64,000 nt of DNA from Streptomyces griseoloalbus (GTDB lineage: Bacteria; Actinomycetota; Actinomycetes; Streptomycetales; Streptomycetaceae): assembly GCA_014650015.1 (NCBI GenBank), contig BMUD01000007.1, forward strand, positions 167,277 to 231,276. Reading direction: 5' to 3'. Under the pieces are notes generated by a model, which was given only the letters and a program-made list of their open reading frames with translations, was not told the DNA's origin and did not search any database. The translations under genes and the position numbers were made by a program. Positions 18,264-25,381 of this stretch are shown piece after piece (position 1 is the first letter of the stretch; each line of letters opens with the position of its first letter).

Positions 18264-19024
18264 CTATCGAGAGATCGGAATCTCGTAGACGATCTCGCAG
18301 CGGGCGGCAGGAACCACGATGTCCGCCGTTTCCACGGGGCGGCCGTCGTCGCTGTAGTACGTCCCGTCCGCCGGATGTGCGTGACGAAAGCGCCCTTCTG
18401 GACGCCCAGGAGTGACGCCTCCTCGGCGGTCGCCTGCCGGGGCTCGGGCTGTTCCGTCGCCCGGCTGACCGTGATGCCGATCTCGGCCATGCGTCGCACC
18501 ACGCCCATCCCCGCGAACGGTCCGCCCTCCGGCAGAACCGCGAGTGTCCCGGACGTGATGCTGTACGGCTCCCAACTCGTCGACAGCAGAACGGGTTTGC
18601 CGTCTGCCAGGTACTCGTACGACGTGCGCACGCAGTAGTCCGCCTCGGGGATGTCGAGACGCGCCGCGATGTCCGCCGGCGCCGACACCATCGCTTCGCT
18701 GCGGCTCTCCCACGTGCCCTTCTTGCCGAGCGCGGCCATCTCGGCGCGGAACAGCGAGCCGTCGGTGTGCTCGTGCTGCCGCGAGCGGACCATGCGCACC
18801 CGCTCTTGCGGCTCCGCGACGTAGGTTCCCGAGCCTGCGCGGCCCTCCAGGACACCCTGAGAGATCAGCATCTCCTGCGCGCGACGAACGACGGCTTCGC
18901 CCACTCCGCACTCTTGTGCCAGTTGCGCGCGGGACGGCAACCGGTCTCCCGCTACCCACTCCTGATCGGCGATGCGCTGTCGTAGCACGTCAACGATGTG
19001 AAGGTACGGCGGCTGCTCAGACAT
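18264..19024 (-). pseudogene. GntR/UTRA-family regulator with a frameshift
   Basis: The N-terminal GntR winged helix is intact (YLHIVDVLRQRIADQEW, LPSRAQLAQECGVGEAVVRR, GSGTYVAEP), as is the first part of the UTRA effector domain (AADIAARLDIPEADYCVRTS). At about 18365 the frame breaks after AFVTHIRRTG; the next frame continues TYYSDDGRPVETADIVVP and ends EIVYEIPISR, exactly as UTRA domains do. A one-base deletion therefore separates the last 33 residues. Either a sequencing error or a real mutation; the uncorrected frame would give a 275-residue product with an aberrant tail. It is divergent from the 19100 operon and probably represses it. Confidence 0.75.
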
Positions 19025-19030
19025 ATGGAA

Positions 19031-19083
19031 AATCTAGACCACTACCTCTAATCTAGATAACTAGCTCGCTCTTAGCTAACTAG
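19031..19083. promoter_or_regulatory. A/T-rich operator with 19-bp-spaced direct repeats
   Basis: Between the divergent GntR gene and the 19100 operon. AATCTAGA occurs at 19031 and 19050 and TAACTAG at 19058 and 19077, both pairs offset by exactly 19 bases. The segment is far A/T-richer than its surroundings. Likely operator and promoters for the GntR regulator. Confidence 0.6.
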
Positions 19084-19099
19084 ATCTTGAGGGGGGAAG

Positions 19100-19402
19100 G
19101 TGCAGCCGAAAGAGCGTCTGGTGTTACCCCCTGATGGTCGCGTCGACAGGATGACCGCACGTCTCGCAGTCCTGGGCATCGTGTCCACCGTGACGCGTGG
19201 CAAGGGTTGCGGTCGTGTGGAGGCGCACGTACCTCACGCCCTATCTCCTGAGCAGTGGCAAGAGCTCCTCGCAGCACTCGCGATGGCCGACGCGTTCGGA
19301 CTCGTCGACAGCAGCGAGGACGGTCTCAGTGTCTGGGCCGGAGTCAACGACAAAACCCCCGCAGCGGTACCCGCCGCCCGGGGGCACGGCCATCAGCCCT
19401 GA
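19100..19402 (+). CDS. AICE accessory hypothetical protein
   Basis: 100 residues from GTG directly after GGGGGGAAG. Contains an alpha/beta pattern RMTARLAVLGIVSTVTRGKG and HALSPEQWQELLAALAMADAFGLVDS, with a Pro/Ala-rich end. Resembles small uncharacterised proteins found at this place in Streptomyces AICEs. First gene of a tightly spaced series running to 20184, divergent from the GntR gene. No known function. Confidence 0.6.
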   Translation: MQPKERLVLPPDGRVDRMTARLAVLGIVSTVTRGKGCGRVEAHVPHALSPEQWQELLAALAMADAFGLVDSSEDGLSVWAGVNDKTPAAVPAARGHGHQP

Positions 19403-19415
19403 GGAGCTGATCAGC

Positions 19416-19718
19416 ATGTTCAACGGTATCCGTCGTGCCGTCCTGCTCGCCAGAGAGCGGCACTTCCCCAAGGGCAGGCACCGCCGCCCTTCGACGTATC
19501 CCCGTCCGATGACCGTCTTCGCGCGTCCTGAACCCACAGGCCGTTCCGCGGCCGACCGGGAGCGGTACCCGAACCGTGCGGGTCTGCTCGTGGGTGAAGA
19601 CGTCGCGCTCGTCCGCCCGTACGTACTGGCCTGGGAACGACGCGCACGGCACCGCTCGGTCATCGTGGTGCCGCGTCTGTCGGCTGAGGCATGGTCGGCG
19701 CTCGTAGGGGGCCGCTGA
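19416..19718 (+). CDS. AICE accessory hypothetical protein
   Basis: 100 residues; ATG with GAGGAG 9 bases upstream. Very basic N-terminal half (RRAVLLARERHFPKGRHRRP) and a C-terminal segment LVGEDVALVRPYVLAWERRA typical of short Streptomyces proteins of unknown role encoded near XRE/GntR genes. Its TGA shares a base with the next ATG. No catalytic motif. Confidence 0.6.
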   Translation: MFNGIRRAVLLARERHFPKGRHRRPSTYPRPMTVFARPEPTGRSAADRERYPNRAGLLVGEDVALVRPYVLAWERRARHRSVIVVPRLSAEAWSALVGGR

Positions 19719-19921
19719 TGTCCTCCCGCCAACAGCCCTCCACCACCCAACCCGGGCCAGACTCCTACCGGTCGACCTTCTGCCGCATCGGCACGCACCA
19801 CGCCTGTGCGGAGTCGTCCCCGGTCACCGCTCCGGTCGATGTGCCGGTGATCTATGAGGCCTGTGCCTGCTCGTGCCACACCATCGCCAAGTGCCCGGCA
19901 CCAACGGAGGCGGCACGATGA
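19718..19921 (+). CDS. Small Cys-rich AICE protein
   Basis: 67 residues; start overlaps the preceding stop (TGATG) and stop overlaps the following start (ATGA), so the frame is fixed by coupling. Four cysteines plus histidines (FCRIGTHHAC and EACACSCHTIAKC) suggest a metal-binding knuckle. Otherwise low complexity. Function unknown. Confidence 0.55.
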   Translation: MSSRQQPSTTQPGPDSYRSTFCRIGTHHACAESSPVTAPVDVPVIYEACACSCHTIAKCPAPTEAAR

Positions 19922-20184
19922 GGGGAACGGAACTCGGCGGCGCGGTGCTCTCCCCTGTCGAGATCACTTCCAGCGTGCAGCGCGGTGACGTCATCGAGAT
20001 CGGAGGCCAGCAGTGCCGGGTGACCGACCTCTTCCAACTGCGCGGCGGAGCGAAACGACTCGTGTTCGACTCGGGCGAGTTGCTGTCCATCCACACGGGG
20101 ACCCGGCTCATTGCCCTGCGGCTCGTGCGAGCGAGAGGCGGTGAAACCACCCGTGCCCTCGCGACGCGACGCTATCGCCGATGA
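19918..20184 (+). CDS. Small AICE hypothetical protein
   Basis: 88 residues with a beta-barrel-like pattern (VQRGDVIEIGGQQCRVTDLF, AKRLVFDSGELLSIHTGTRL), similar to short Streptomyces proteins that precede a winged-helix GntR gene. Overlaps the genes on both sides. Function unknown. Confidence 0.6.
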   Translation: MRGTELGGAVLSPVEITSSVQRGDVIEIGGQQCRVTDLFQLRGGAKRLVFDSGELLSIHTGTRLIALRLVRARGGETTRALATRRYRR

Positions 20185-20387
20185 CCTCCGGGAACGGATC
20201 GCCACCGGCCGGCTCAAGCCCGGTGACCGCCTCCCTTCTGAGGCGCATTTGGCCGCGCAGTACATGGTGAGCACGCCGACGCTACGAAACGCCCTCGCCG
20301 TGCTCCAGGCGGAAAGCCTGGTCGAAAAGGTTCACGGCAAGGGCAACGCGGCGCTGCCTCGACTGCGACGGCAGTGGCAAGGAGTGA
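20141..20387 (+). pseudogene. Truncated GntR winged-helix gene fused to a zinc-ribbon-like tail
   Basis: A GTG at 20141 opens a GntR-type winged helix: PSRRDAIADDLRERIATGRL, KPGDRLPSEAHLAAQYMVST and AVLQAESLVEKVHGKGN. Normal relatives continue after GKGN with a beta wing and a further segment; here the sequence changes abruptly and the frame runs 300 bases into the next gene without family character. In another frame the same DNA reads RRCLDCDGSGKE then stop (20385-20387), the typical ending of small CxxCxGxG proteins. A deletion probably joined the front of one gene to the back of another. Confidence 0.55.
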
Positions 20388-20393
20388 GCGCGG

Positions 20394-20831
20394 ATGACCT
20401 ACCGGTTCAACCGCTTCCCCAGCGAGGAATCACCGTGGCTCGGGGCAATGACCCTGCATCCGGTTCCGGAGTCCGTCCCTCGGGCTCGACGCTGGTTCCG
20501 GAAGTTCATCGCCCCGTACAACCCGGCCTGCTCGGTCGACGACTGTGCGCTGATGATTTCCGAGCTGGTCACCAACGCCATCCTGTATGGACGGGCGGAC
20601 GAGGAGTGGCGTGTACGCGTGGAGTGGTTCCGGGAGGAAACCTCGCTCCGCGTAGAGGTGCACAACCCCGGCTTTCCGGCGAACGTGCGTATGCGCCGGT
20701 CGGACGCGAATGACGCGCATGGGCGCGGGCTGCTGCTGGTCGACGCCATGGCCGAGTCGTGGCACTCCGGACCCAGTCGCTTCGGTGGGACGGTGGTCTC
20801 CTTCGTGATGGCTGATGCCTGGCCCGCATGA
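20394..20831 (+). CDS. ATP-binding protein (HATPase_c, anti-sigma-factor-like)
   Basis: 145 residues; GGAG 7 bases before the ATG. RsbW/SpoIIAB-type GHKL fold: ALMISELVTNAILYGRAD supplies the N box with the Mg-binding Asn, VEVHNPG the D-like box and GRGLLLVDAMAESW the G box. Such stand-alone proteins are abundant in Streptomyces, often near XRE or GntR regulators, and are thought to bind sigma or anti-anti-sigma factors. Target unknown. Confidence 0.82.
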   Translation: MTYRFNRFPSEESPWLGAMTLHPVPESVPRARRWFRKFIAPYNPACSVDDCALMISELVTNAILYGRADEEWRVRVEWFREETSLRVEVHNPGFPANVRMRRSDANDAHGRGLLLVDAMAESWHSGPSRFGGTVVSFVMADAWPA

Positions 20832-20878
20832 GCGGCAACCCCACCCTGGTGCATCTGTGGATGCGCAACGCTAGTCTG

Positions 20879-20896
20879 GTTGACCAGTTGACTTAG
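20879..20896. promoter_or_regulatory. Putative operator upstream of the GntR regulator
   Basis: Its complement CTAAGTCAACTGGTCAAC closely matches 21719-21736 (CTAAGTCAACTTGTCAGG) on the other side of the regulator gene, in inverted orientation. Position 23 bases before the GntR start fits autoregulation. Confidence 0.55.
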
Positions 20897-20918
20897 CCAA
20901 TCGCGACGGGCGGCGTTC

Positions 20919-21647
20919 ATGGGATATGAGGTGGAGGCCCCCAAGTACGTGCGCCTCGCGCAGACCCTGCAAGGTCGCATCGAGGACGGAACGTACCCGC
21001 CCGGTACCCGCGTCCCCAGCGAGAACCAACTTGTCCAGGCGTTCGGAATGTCCCGGCCCACGGTCGTGCGGGCCCTGGAGCTCCTGAAGCGTGACGGCTG
21101 GCTGGAGTCCCGGCAGGGGTACGGCACCATCGTGCGCGGTCGCCCTGCGGGCGCCGAGGAGAGAGAACGGCGCGGCCGTGACGTGCTCACGCGTGATGAG
21201 TCGCAGACGGCCGGGCGGCTCGTACAGGTCGCCGAAGTATCGGTACCGGCCCGAGTGGCCTCGGTCCTCGGGCTGCCGAAGCGTGCCAAGGCTCTCATGC
21301 GCCGCTTCCTGGTCGAGGAGGACGGGGAGGCCGTCGAACTGGTCTCCTCCTACTTCCCTGCCGGCCTGGTCGACGGCACCGATCTGGCGAGTGCCGAGGT
21401 GCTGGAGTCCGGTACGCGCACGCACCTGGAGACGCGCAAGAAGGTCCGCTTCGACCACGTGACGGAGCGCGTCTCCGCTCGCCTGCCTGACGCGACCGAA
21501 CGTGAGCTGCTGGACCTGCCGGACGGCGTACCGGTCCTGAGTGTCCTCGTCATCGCCTGTGACGCCTCCGGGCAGGCACTGCAAGTCTCTGACGTGCTCC
21601 TGCCTGCCGACCGGCAGGAACTGGAAGACACCTACCGTCTGAACTGA
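20919..21647 (+). CDS. GntR-family (KorSA-like) AICE repressor with UTRA domain
   Basis: 242 residues; ATG at 20919. N-terminal winged helix (KYVRLAQTLQGRIEDGTYPP, VPSENQLVQAFGMSRPTVVR, GYGTIVRG) followed by a UTRA ligand domain (VPARVASVLGLPKRAKALMR, FDHVTERVSARLPDATEREL). In pSAM2 the comparable protein KorSA keeps transfer genes silent. Matching ACTTGnCAAGT-like sites lie upstream of this gene and upstream of the next one, consistent with control of the SCO3933-tra operon and of itself. It lies on the same strand as its target operon. Confidence 0.85.
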   Translation: MGYEVEAPKYVRLAQTLQGRIEDGTYPPGTRVPSENQLVQAFGMSRPTVVRALELLKRDGWLESRQGYGTIVRGRPAGAEERERRGRDVLTRDESQTAGRLVQVAEVSVPARVASVLGLPKRAKALMRRFLVEEDGEAVELVSSYFPAGLVDGTDLASAEVLESGTRTHLETRKKVRFDHVTERVSARLPDATERELLDLPDGVPVLSVLVIACDASGQALQVSDVLLPADRQELEDTYRLN

Positions 21648-21679
21648 CCCCGGAAGCGGGCCCGTTCACCTCGAATGCC

Positions 21680-21737
21680 ACTTGACAAGTCAACCTGGCA
21701 TCCCTAGCTTCGAACTTGCTAAGTCAACTTGTCAGGT
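21680..21737. promoter_or_regulatory. Two ACTTGnCAAGT-type operators before the transfer operon
   Basis: ACTTGACAAGT at 21680-21690 is a perfect palindrome around a central A; ACTTGTCAGGT at 21727-21737 differs at one base. They stand 37-95 bases before the GTG at 21776 and are the best candidates for binding sites of the GntR regulator. Confidence 0.6.
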
Positions 21738-21775
21738 GACAGGTTGCGACTCTCAAGAAGCTCAAGGAGACATCT

Positions 21776-22126
21776 GTGCGTGTGATCCGTATCGACGCCT
21801 CATCCGCCACCGTCCTCCTCACCGAAGCGCCGGCGCCGAAGGTGCGCGACCGGAAGACCGGGGAGATCGCCAAGGACGCCGTGAGCGGTGAGGCCCTGAT
21901 GACGGTCGGCGTCGTCTACATCGACGAGGGCGAATCGTCGCTGATCCAGGTCACCATCCCGGAGAGCGGAGTCACGGACGGTCTGACCGTCGGTGCGCCC
22001 GTCTCCCTGCCCGGCCTGGTGGCTCGTCCGTGGGAAAGCGTCTTCAACGGCCAGCAGCGGCACGGCATCGCCTACCGTGCCACCGCCGTCACCCCCGGCG
22101 CCTTCCCGATGGCGCAGGCGGGCTGA
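21776..22126 (+). CDS. SCO3933-family regulatory protein
   Basis: 116 residues from GTG with AAGGAGA upstream. Recognised by its start RVIRIDASSATVLLTEAP, the RDRKTGEIAKDAVSGEALMT hairpin, VTIPESGVTDGLTVGAPVSL and LVARPWESVFNGQQRHGIAY. This small beta protein is nearly invariant in position directly before tra in Streptomyces AICEs and is named after a coelicolor AICE gene; a regulatory role is assumed, not proven to my knowledge. It is followed by tra after 5 bases. Confidence 0.75.
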   Translation: MRVIRIDASSATVLLTEAPAPKVRDRKTGEIAKDAVSGEALMTVGVVYIDEGESSLIQVTIPESGVTDGLTVGAPVSLPGLVARPWESVFNGQQRHGIAYRATAVTPGAFPMAQAG

Positions 22127-22131
22127 CCGGC

Positions 22132-23511
22132 ATGACCGACTGGATGACGGTGGCGGAGGTGGGCGGGTCGCTCGCCGCGATAGGCGGCGCGGCCTACGCC
22201 CGGCACGCCCACCCTGCCGCTTACTGGTCCGCCGTCGGGCTCCCGGCCTCGGTGGTCCGGCTGCTGGCCTCGTACTCCTCGACCATGGACGCCTGCGGCC
22301 TGACCGTCGAACCGCCTCGCTGGCGGGCCGTGGCGGTCAAGGCCACCACCCGCCGGGAGATCCGGCCGGTCCCGCCCCGCCGTGGTCTCATCCGGCTCAC
22401 CGCGACCGGCCTGCGGATGCGGCTTCGGCTGGCTCCCGGGCAGGAACCTGCCGACATCGCCGCCTCGGCGGAGCGGCTGCGGCACGCCTGGGGCGTCCAC
22501 GCCGTGTACGTACGTGACGTGAAGCCCGGGGTCGTCGAACTGCGGCTCGTCGGTTTCGACGTGCTGCGCGACGTACGGATGCCCCGGCGTGCTCGGGGCG
22601 GGCTGCTGCGGGTGCCGGTGGCGCTGCGGGAGGACGCGACCGCGTTCGTCCGGGACTACCGCGCCTTACCGCATGAACTCGTCCTCGGCGCCACGCTGTC
22701 CGGCAAGTCCATGTACCTGCGCAACCTCATCGCCGGACTGGCGACTCAGCCCGTGGTCCTGGTCGGCATCGACTGCAAGCGCGGTGTCGAACTGTCGCCC
22801 TTCGCCGACCGGTTCTCCGCTCTCGCCGTCGACCAGCAGCAGGCCGCTGACCTACTGCCCGTCCTCGTGGCCGAGATGGAGGACCGCTACGACCTGATCA
22901 AGGCCCGGCAGGGCATCGCCCCCAGCACCCCCGACGAACTGATCACCTCGGACATCTGGGGACTGCCCGACGAGGACCGGCCACCGCCCATCGTGCTGTT
23001 CATCGACGAGGTGGCGGAACTCTTCCTCGTCGCGAGTAGGAAGGACGAGGACCGGCGCGACGAGATGGTCACCCAGCTCATCCGCCTCGCCCAGCTCGGC
23101 CGCGCCGCCGGCATCCACCTGGAGGTCTGCGGACAGCGCTTCGGCGCCGAACTCGGCAAGGGCGCCACCATGCTCCGCGCCCAGCTCACCGGCCGCGTCT
23201 GCCACCGCGTCAACGACGAAGCCTCCGCCAAGATGGCGCTCGGCGACATCGCCCCGGAAGCCGCCTGGGCCGCCTGTTCCATCCCCTCTGAGCGGCCCGG
23301 CCTGGCCGTCGCCGGTGACACCTCGGGCGGCTGGTCCCGCATCCGCACCCCGAATCTCTCCCTCACCCACGCCGCCGCCGCCACCTGCCGCGCTGCGGCC
23401 GACTTCGCCCCCGAGGTACCGGCGCTCTCACCTTTCCGTCCGCACGCCCCGACGGGGGCGCCCGTAGCGACGTCCGGACCGATGGCTTCTCCTCAGCCGG
23501 TCACCGAGTAG
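22132..23511 (+). CDS. FtsK/SpoIIIE-type conjugal DNA translocase (Tra)
   Basis: 459 residues. An N-terminal region with weak hydrophobicity (VAEVGGSLAAIGGAAYARHA) leads to an FtsK-like motor: Walker A GATLSGKS at residues 186-193 (expected GxxxxGKS) and Walker B IVLFIDEVAELF near residue 290, with RLAQLGRAAGIHLEVCGQRF as the sensor region. Streptomyces Tra proteins move double-stranded plasmid or AICE DNA between mycelia as hexamers and recognise short clt repeats. No separate winged-helix gamma domain is obvious at the end. ATG at 22132 chosen, five bases after the preceding stop. Confidence 0.88.
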   Translation: MTDWMTVAEVGGSLAAIGGAAYARHAHPAAYWSAVGLPASVVRLLASYSSTMDACGLTVEPPRWRAVAVKATTRREIRPVPPRRGLIRLTATGLRMRLRLAPGQEPADIAASAERLRHAWGVHAVYVRDVKPGVVELRLVGFDVLRDVRMPRRARGGLLRVPVALREDATAFVRDYRALPHELVLGATLSGKSMYLRNLIAGLATQPVVLVGIDCKRGVELSPFADRFSALAVDQQQAADLLPVLVAEMEDRYDLIKARQGIAPSTPDELITSDIWGLPDEDRPPPIVLFIDEVAELFLVASRKDEDRRDEMVTQLIRLAQLGRAAGIHLEVCGQRFGAELGKGATMLRAQLTGRVCHRVNDEASAKMALGDIAPEAAWAACSIPSERPGLAVAGDTSGGWSRIRTPNLSLTHAAAATCRAAADFAPEVPALSPFRPHAPTGAPVATSGPMASPQPVTE

Positions 23512-23601
23512 CCGCACCTCTTCTAACGGCCGGCCCGGCCGTTCCGCGCCAAGTCCCTACCCCTGCCATGCCTGAAAGTGACCGAAAGGACGGCAACGCA
23601 G

Positions 23602-23811
23602 ATGTCCGACCGCCCTACCCTCGACGAGATCTCGGCCCTCCTCACCGACCTCAAGACCGCCTGCACCATCGGCGGTAACTCCGCCGAGCTGGCTGACCGC
23701 AAAGCGGGGATGCTGGAGCGCGTCGCCGACGCCATGCCCGGTGACCAGGAAGCGGCCGACGTCGCCCGTACCGCTCGCGTGGCTGCCCACAGGGCCCGGG
23801 GCGGTGAGTGA
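23602..23811 (+). CDS. Small AICE hypothetical protein
   Basis: 69 residues of helical character (PTLDEISALLTDLKTACTI, EAADVARTARVAAHRARGG). A GTG at 23578 would add 8 residues. Its TGA shares a base with the next start. Located between tra and the DUF2637 gene as in other AICEs. Function unknown. Confidence 0.55.
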   Translation: MSDRPTLDEISALLTDLKTACTIGGNSAELADRKAGMLERVADAMPGDQEAADVARTARVAAHRARGGE

Positions 23812-24422
23812 TGCGCATGGGCCGCGTCCGGGTTGATCCGGTGCTGGTTCAAGCGGTCATCGCCGCCGCGCTCTCCTTCGCCCACCTGCACGACCTGGCC
23901 TCGGCCGCGGGACAGCAGGGGTGGAAGGCGTGGGCCTATCCGGTCTCCGTCGACCTGCTGTTGGTGGCGGCCTGGCGACGGCTCCGTTCCGGCGGACCGA
24001 AGCCGGTCGCCTGGTGCTGGTTCCTCGTCGCGCTGACGGCATCCCTGGGAGCCAACGTCGCCACCGCGGGACTGCTCGATCTGAGTGCCGTACCCGACTG
24101 GCTGCGCATCCTCGTCGCCGGATGGCCGGCCGTTGCCTTCCTCGGCGGCACTCTCCTCGCCCACGGGGCGCAGACAGATGCCACCGCAGAGAGCGACGAG
24201 TCGGCCCCCGGCCCGGCCGCTGAAGCCGAACCTACGGCTCAGCGAGCGGAATCGGTGCCTTCACCTACCGCTCCTGTCCCGCCCGCCCTCGTCGCCCTGG
24301 CCCGGAAGGTCGCCGACGAACACCGGGCCCGGACAGGGGCCGCCATCGACACCTCGACCCTTCGCGCCCGGCTCGGCGTCCCGATGCCGCTCGCCGAAGC
24401 CATCGCCGCACACCTCACCTGA
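23811..24422 (+). CDS. DUF2637 (SpdB-type) membrane protein
   Basis: 203 residues. Four hydrophobic segments in residues 8-118 (QAVIAAALSFAHLHDLA, AWAYPVSVDLLLVAAWRR, VAWCWFLVALTASLGANVA, AVAFLGGTLLAHG) are the DUF2637 pattern; an Ala/Pro/Glu-rich linker follows and a C-terminal helical domain (ALVALARKVADEHRARTGA, TLRARLGVPMPLAEAIAAHL) resembles a small DNA-binding tail. DUF2637 proteins belong to the plasmid-spread (Spd) set that carries DNA along the recipient mycelium. The start could be the GTG one codon earlier. Confidence 0.8.
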   Translation: MRMGRVRVDPVLVQAVIAAALSFAHLHDLASAAGQQGWKAWAYPVSVDLLLVAAWRRLRSGGPKPVAWCWFLVALTASLGANVATAGLLDLSAVPDWLRILVAGWPAVAFLGGTLLAHGAQTDATAESDESAPGPAAEAEPTAQRAESVPSPTAPVPPALVALARKVADEHRARTGAAIDTSTLRARLGVPMPLAEAIAAHLT

Positions 24423-24442
24423 TCTACGGAGGACCTCCGACC

Positions 24443-24643
24443 GTGCGACCGTCCACGCTCCGCGCGCTCAACCGCGCCGCCGAGCTGACCCGTCAGAACC
24501 GCCTCACCGAAGCAATGCTCATCGCCGAACCCGTGATCCTCACCGCCGACGAGTACGAGGGCGAAGAGATCCGGCGCTGGCTCCTCGACCACGTCACCGA
24601 CTTCACCGGCGAGCACCACGAGGACCCGAAGGAGCTGCCCTGA
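24443..24643 (+). CDS. Small AICE hypothetical protein
   Basis: 66 residues from GTG after GGAGGACC. Helical, acidic C-terminal half (EEIRRWLLDHVTDFTGEHHE). Its TGA overlaps the next ATG. Conserved in position before the mobile-element transfer peptide in related elements; role unknown. Confidence 0.6.
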   Translation: MRPSTLRALNRAAELTRQNRLTEAMLIAEPVILTADEYEGEEIRRWLLDHVTDFTGEHHEDPKELP

Positions 24644-24834
24644 TGCCCCGCACCCCGCGCTTCCGCCGCGTCGTCCGCGTCGGCCCCGTCCAGGTCGCCA
24701 CCTACTACGACGACCGGGGCCGCGAGAAGCACACCGCCGCCTGCACGGCCCCGGGCTGCGGCTTCGCCGCCGACTACGACAGCCGCGCCGCCGCCGAACT
24801 CGCCGCCCGTACCCACCGCTGCCGCGTCCGCTGA
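24643..24834 (+). CDS. Mobile-element transfer peptide (zinc-knuckle-like)
   Basis: 63 residues starting MPRTPRFRRVVRVGPVQVATYY and containing CTAPGCGF with a later HRCR, a Cys/His arrangement of a small zinc knuckle. This is the short protein commonly annotated as mobile element transfer protein in Streptomyces AICEs and plasmids. Translationally coupled to the preceding gene. Confidence 0.7.
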   Translation: MPRTPRFRRVVRVGPVQVATYYDDRGREKHTAACTAPGCGFAADYDSRAAAELAARTHRCRVR

Positions 24835-24843
24835 GGGAGCCCC

Positions 24844-25038
24844 GTGACCGTCTCGCTGCCGCTCGTCCTGGTCCTGGGCCTCATCGCCTGGGGCGCGGTC
24901 CGCTTCCTCGGCGTCCGCGTCTGGATCGTCGTCGTGATCGCGCTCTTCGGCTTCCTGCTCTCCCGGACCGTCCTCGCCCCGCTCATCGACTCCGGGACCC
25001 GCTCCGGGGTCGACGTCATCAACGGCACCCACGACTGA
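24844..25038 (+). CDS. Small Spd-like membrane protein
   Basis: 64 residues from GTG. Two hydrophobic segments (SLPLVLVLGLIAWGAV and VWIVVVIALFGFLLSRTVLA) and a short polar tail. Part of the spread cluster between tra and rep; predicted membrane hairpin. Exact role unproven. Confidence 0.65.
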   Translation: MTVSLPLVLVLGLIAWGAVRFLGVRVWIVVVIALFGFLLSRTVLAPLIDSGTRSGVDVINGTHD

Positions 25039-25052
25039 CAAGGAGATCCGCC

Positions 25053-25292
25053 GTGTTCCGTCCCAAGCTGCCCGACGTCCCGACCCCGACCGCCCTCGAC
25101 GGTCACCACGCCCACAACCCGGTGCCCTCCGCCGGCCGCACCCTCGCCCCGTACGTCGGCCCGGTCGCCGCCGTGGTCGTCGTCGGCGTCGTCCTCACCG
25201 CGCTCCTGGCGGCGGTCGCCGTCACGGCCGTCTCGGTGGCCGTCGCCGCCGTCGTCCTGCGCTCCCTCGTCACCAGCGCGACCAAGCGCTGA
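25053..25292 (+). CDS. SpdD-like membrane protein
   Basis: 79 residues; AAGGAGA before a GTG start. Polar N-terminus rich in Pro and His (DGHHAHNPVPSAGRTLAPY) followed by one long hydrophobic segment (VAAVVVVGVVLTALLAAVAV and onward). This is the SpdD profile of pSAM2-like elements, implicated in intramycelial spread. Last gene before rep. Confidence 0.7.
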   Translation: MFRPKLPDVPTPTALDGHHAHNPVPSAGRTLAPYVGPVAAVVVVGVVLTALLAAVAVTAVSVAVAAVVLRSLVTSATKR

Positions 25293-25381
25293 CCGGCCAC
25301 CGGGGCGGCAACAAGCCGCCAAGCATCCCGCCGCCCCGGGGCCGTCCCTCCCAACCGTCGTAACAGCCGAAAGGAACCCCC

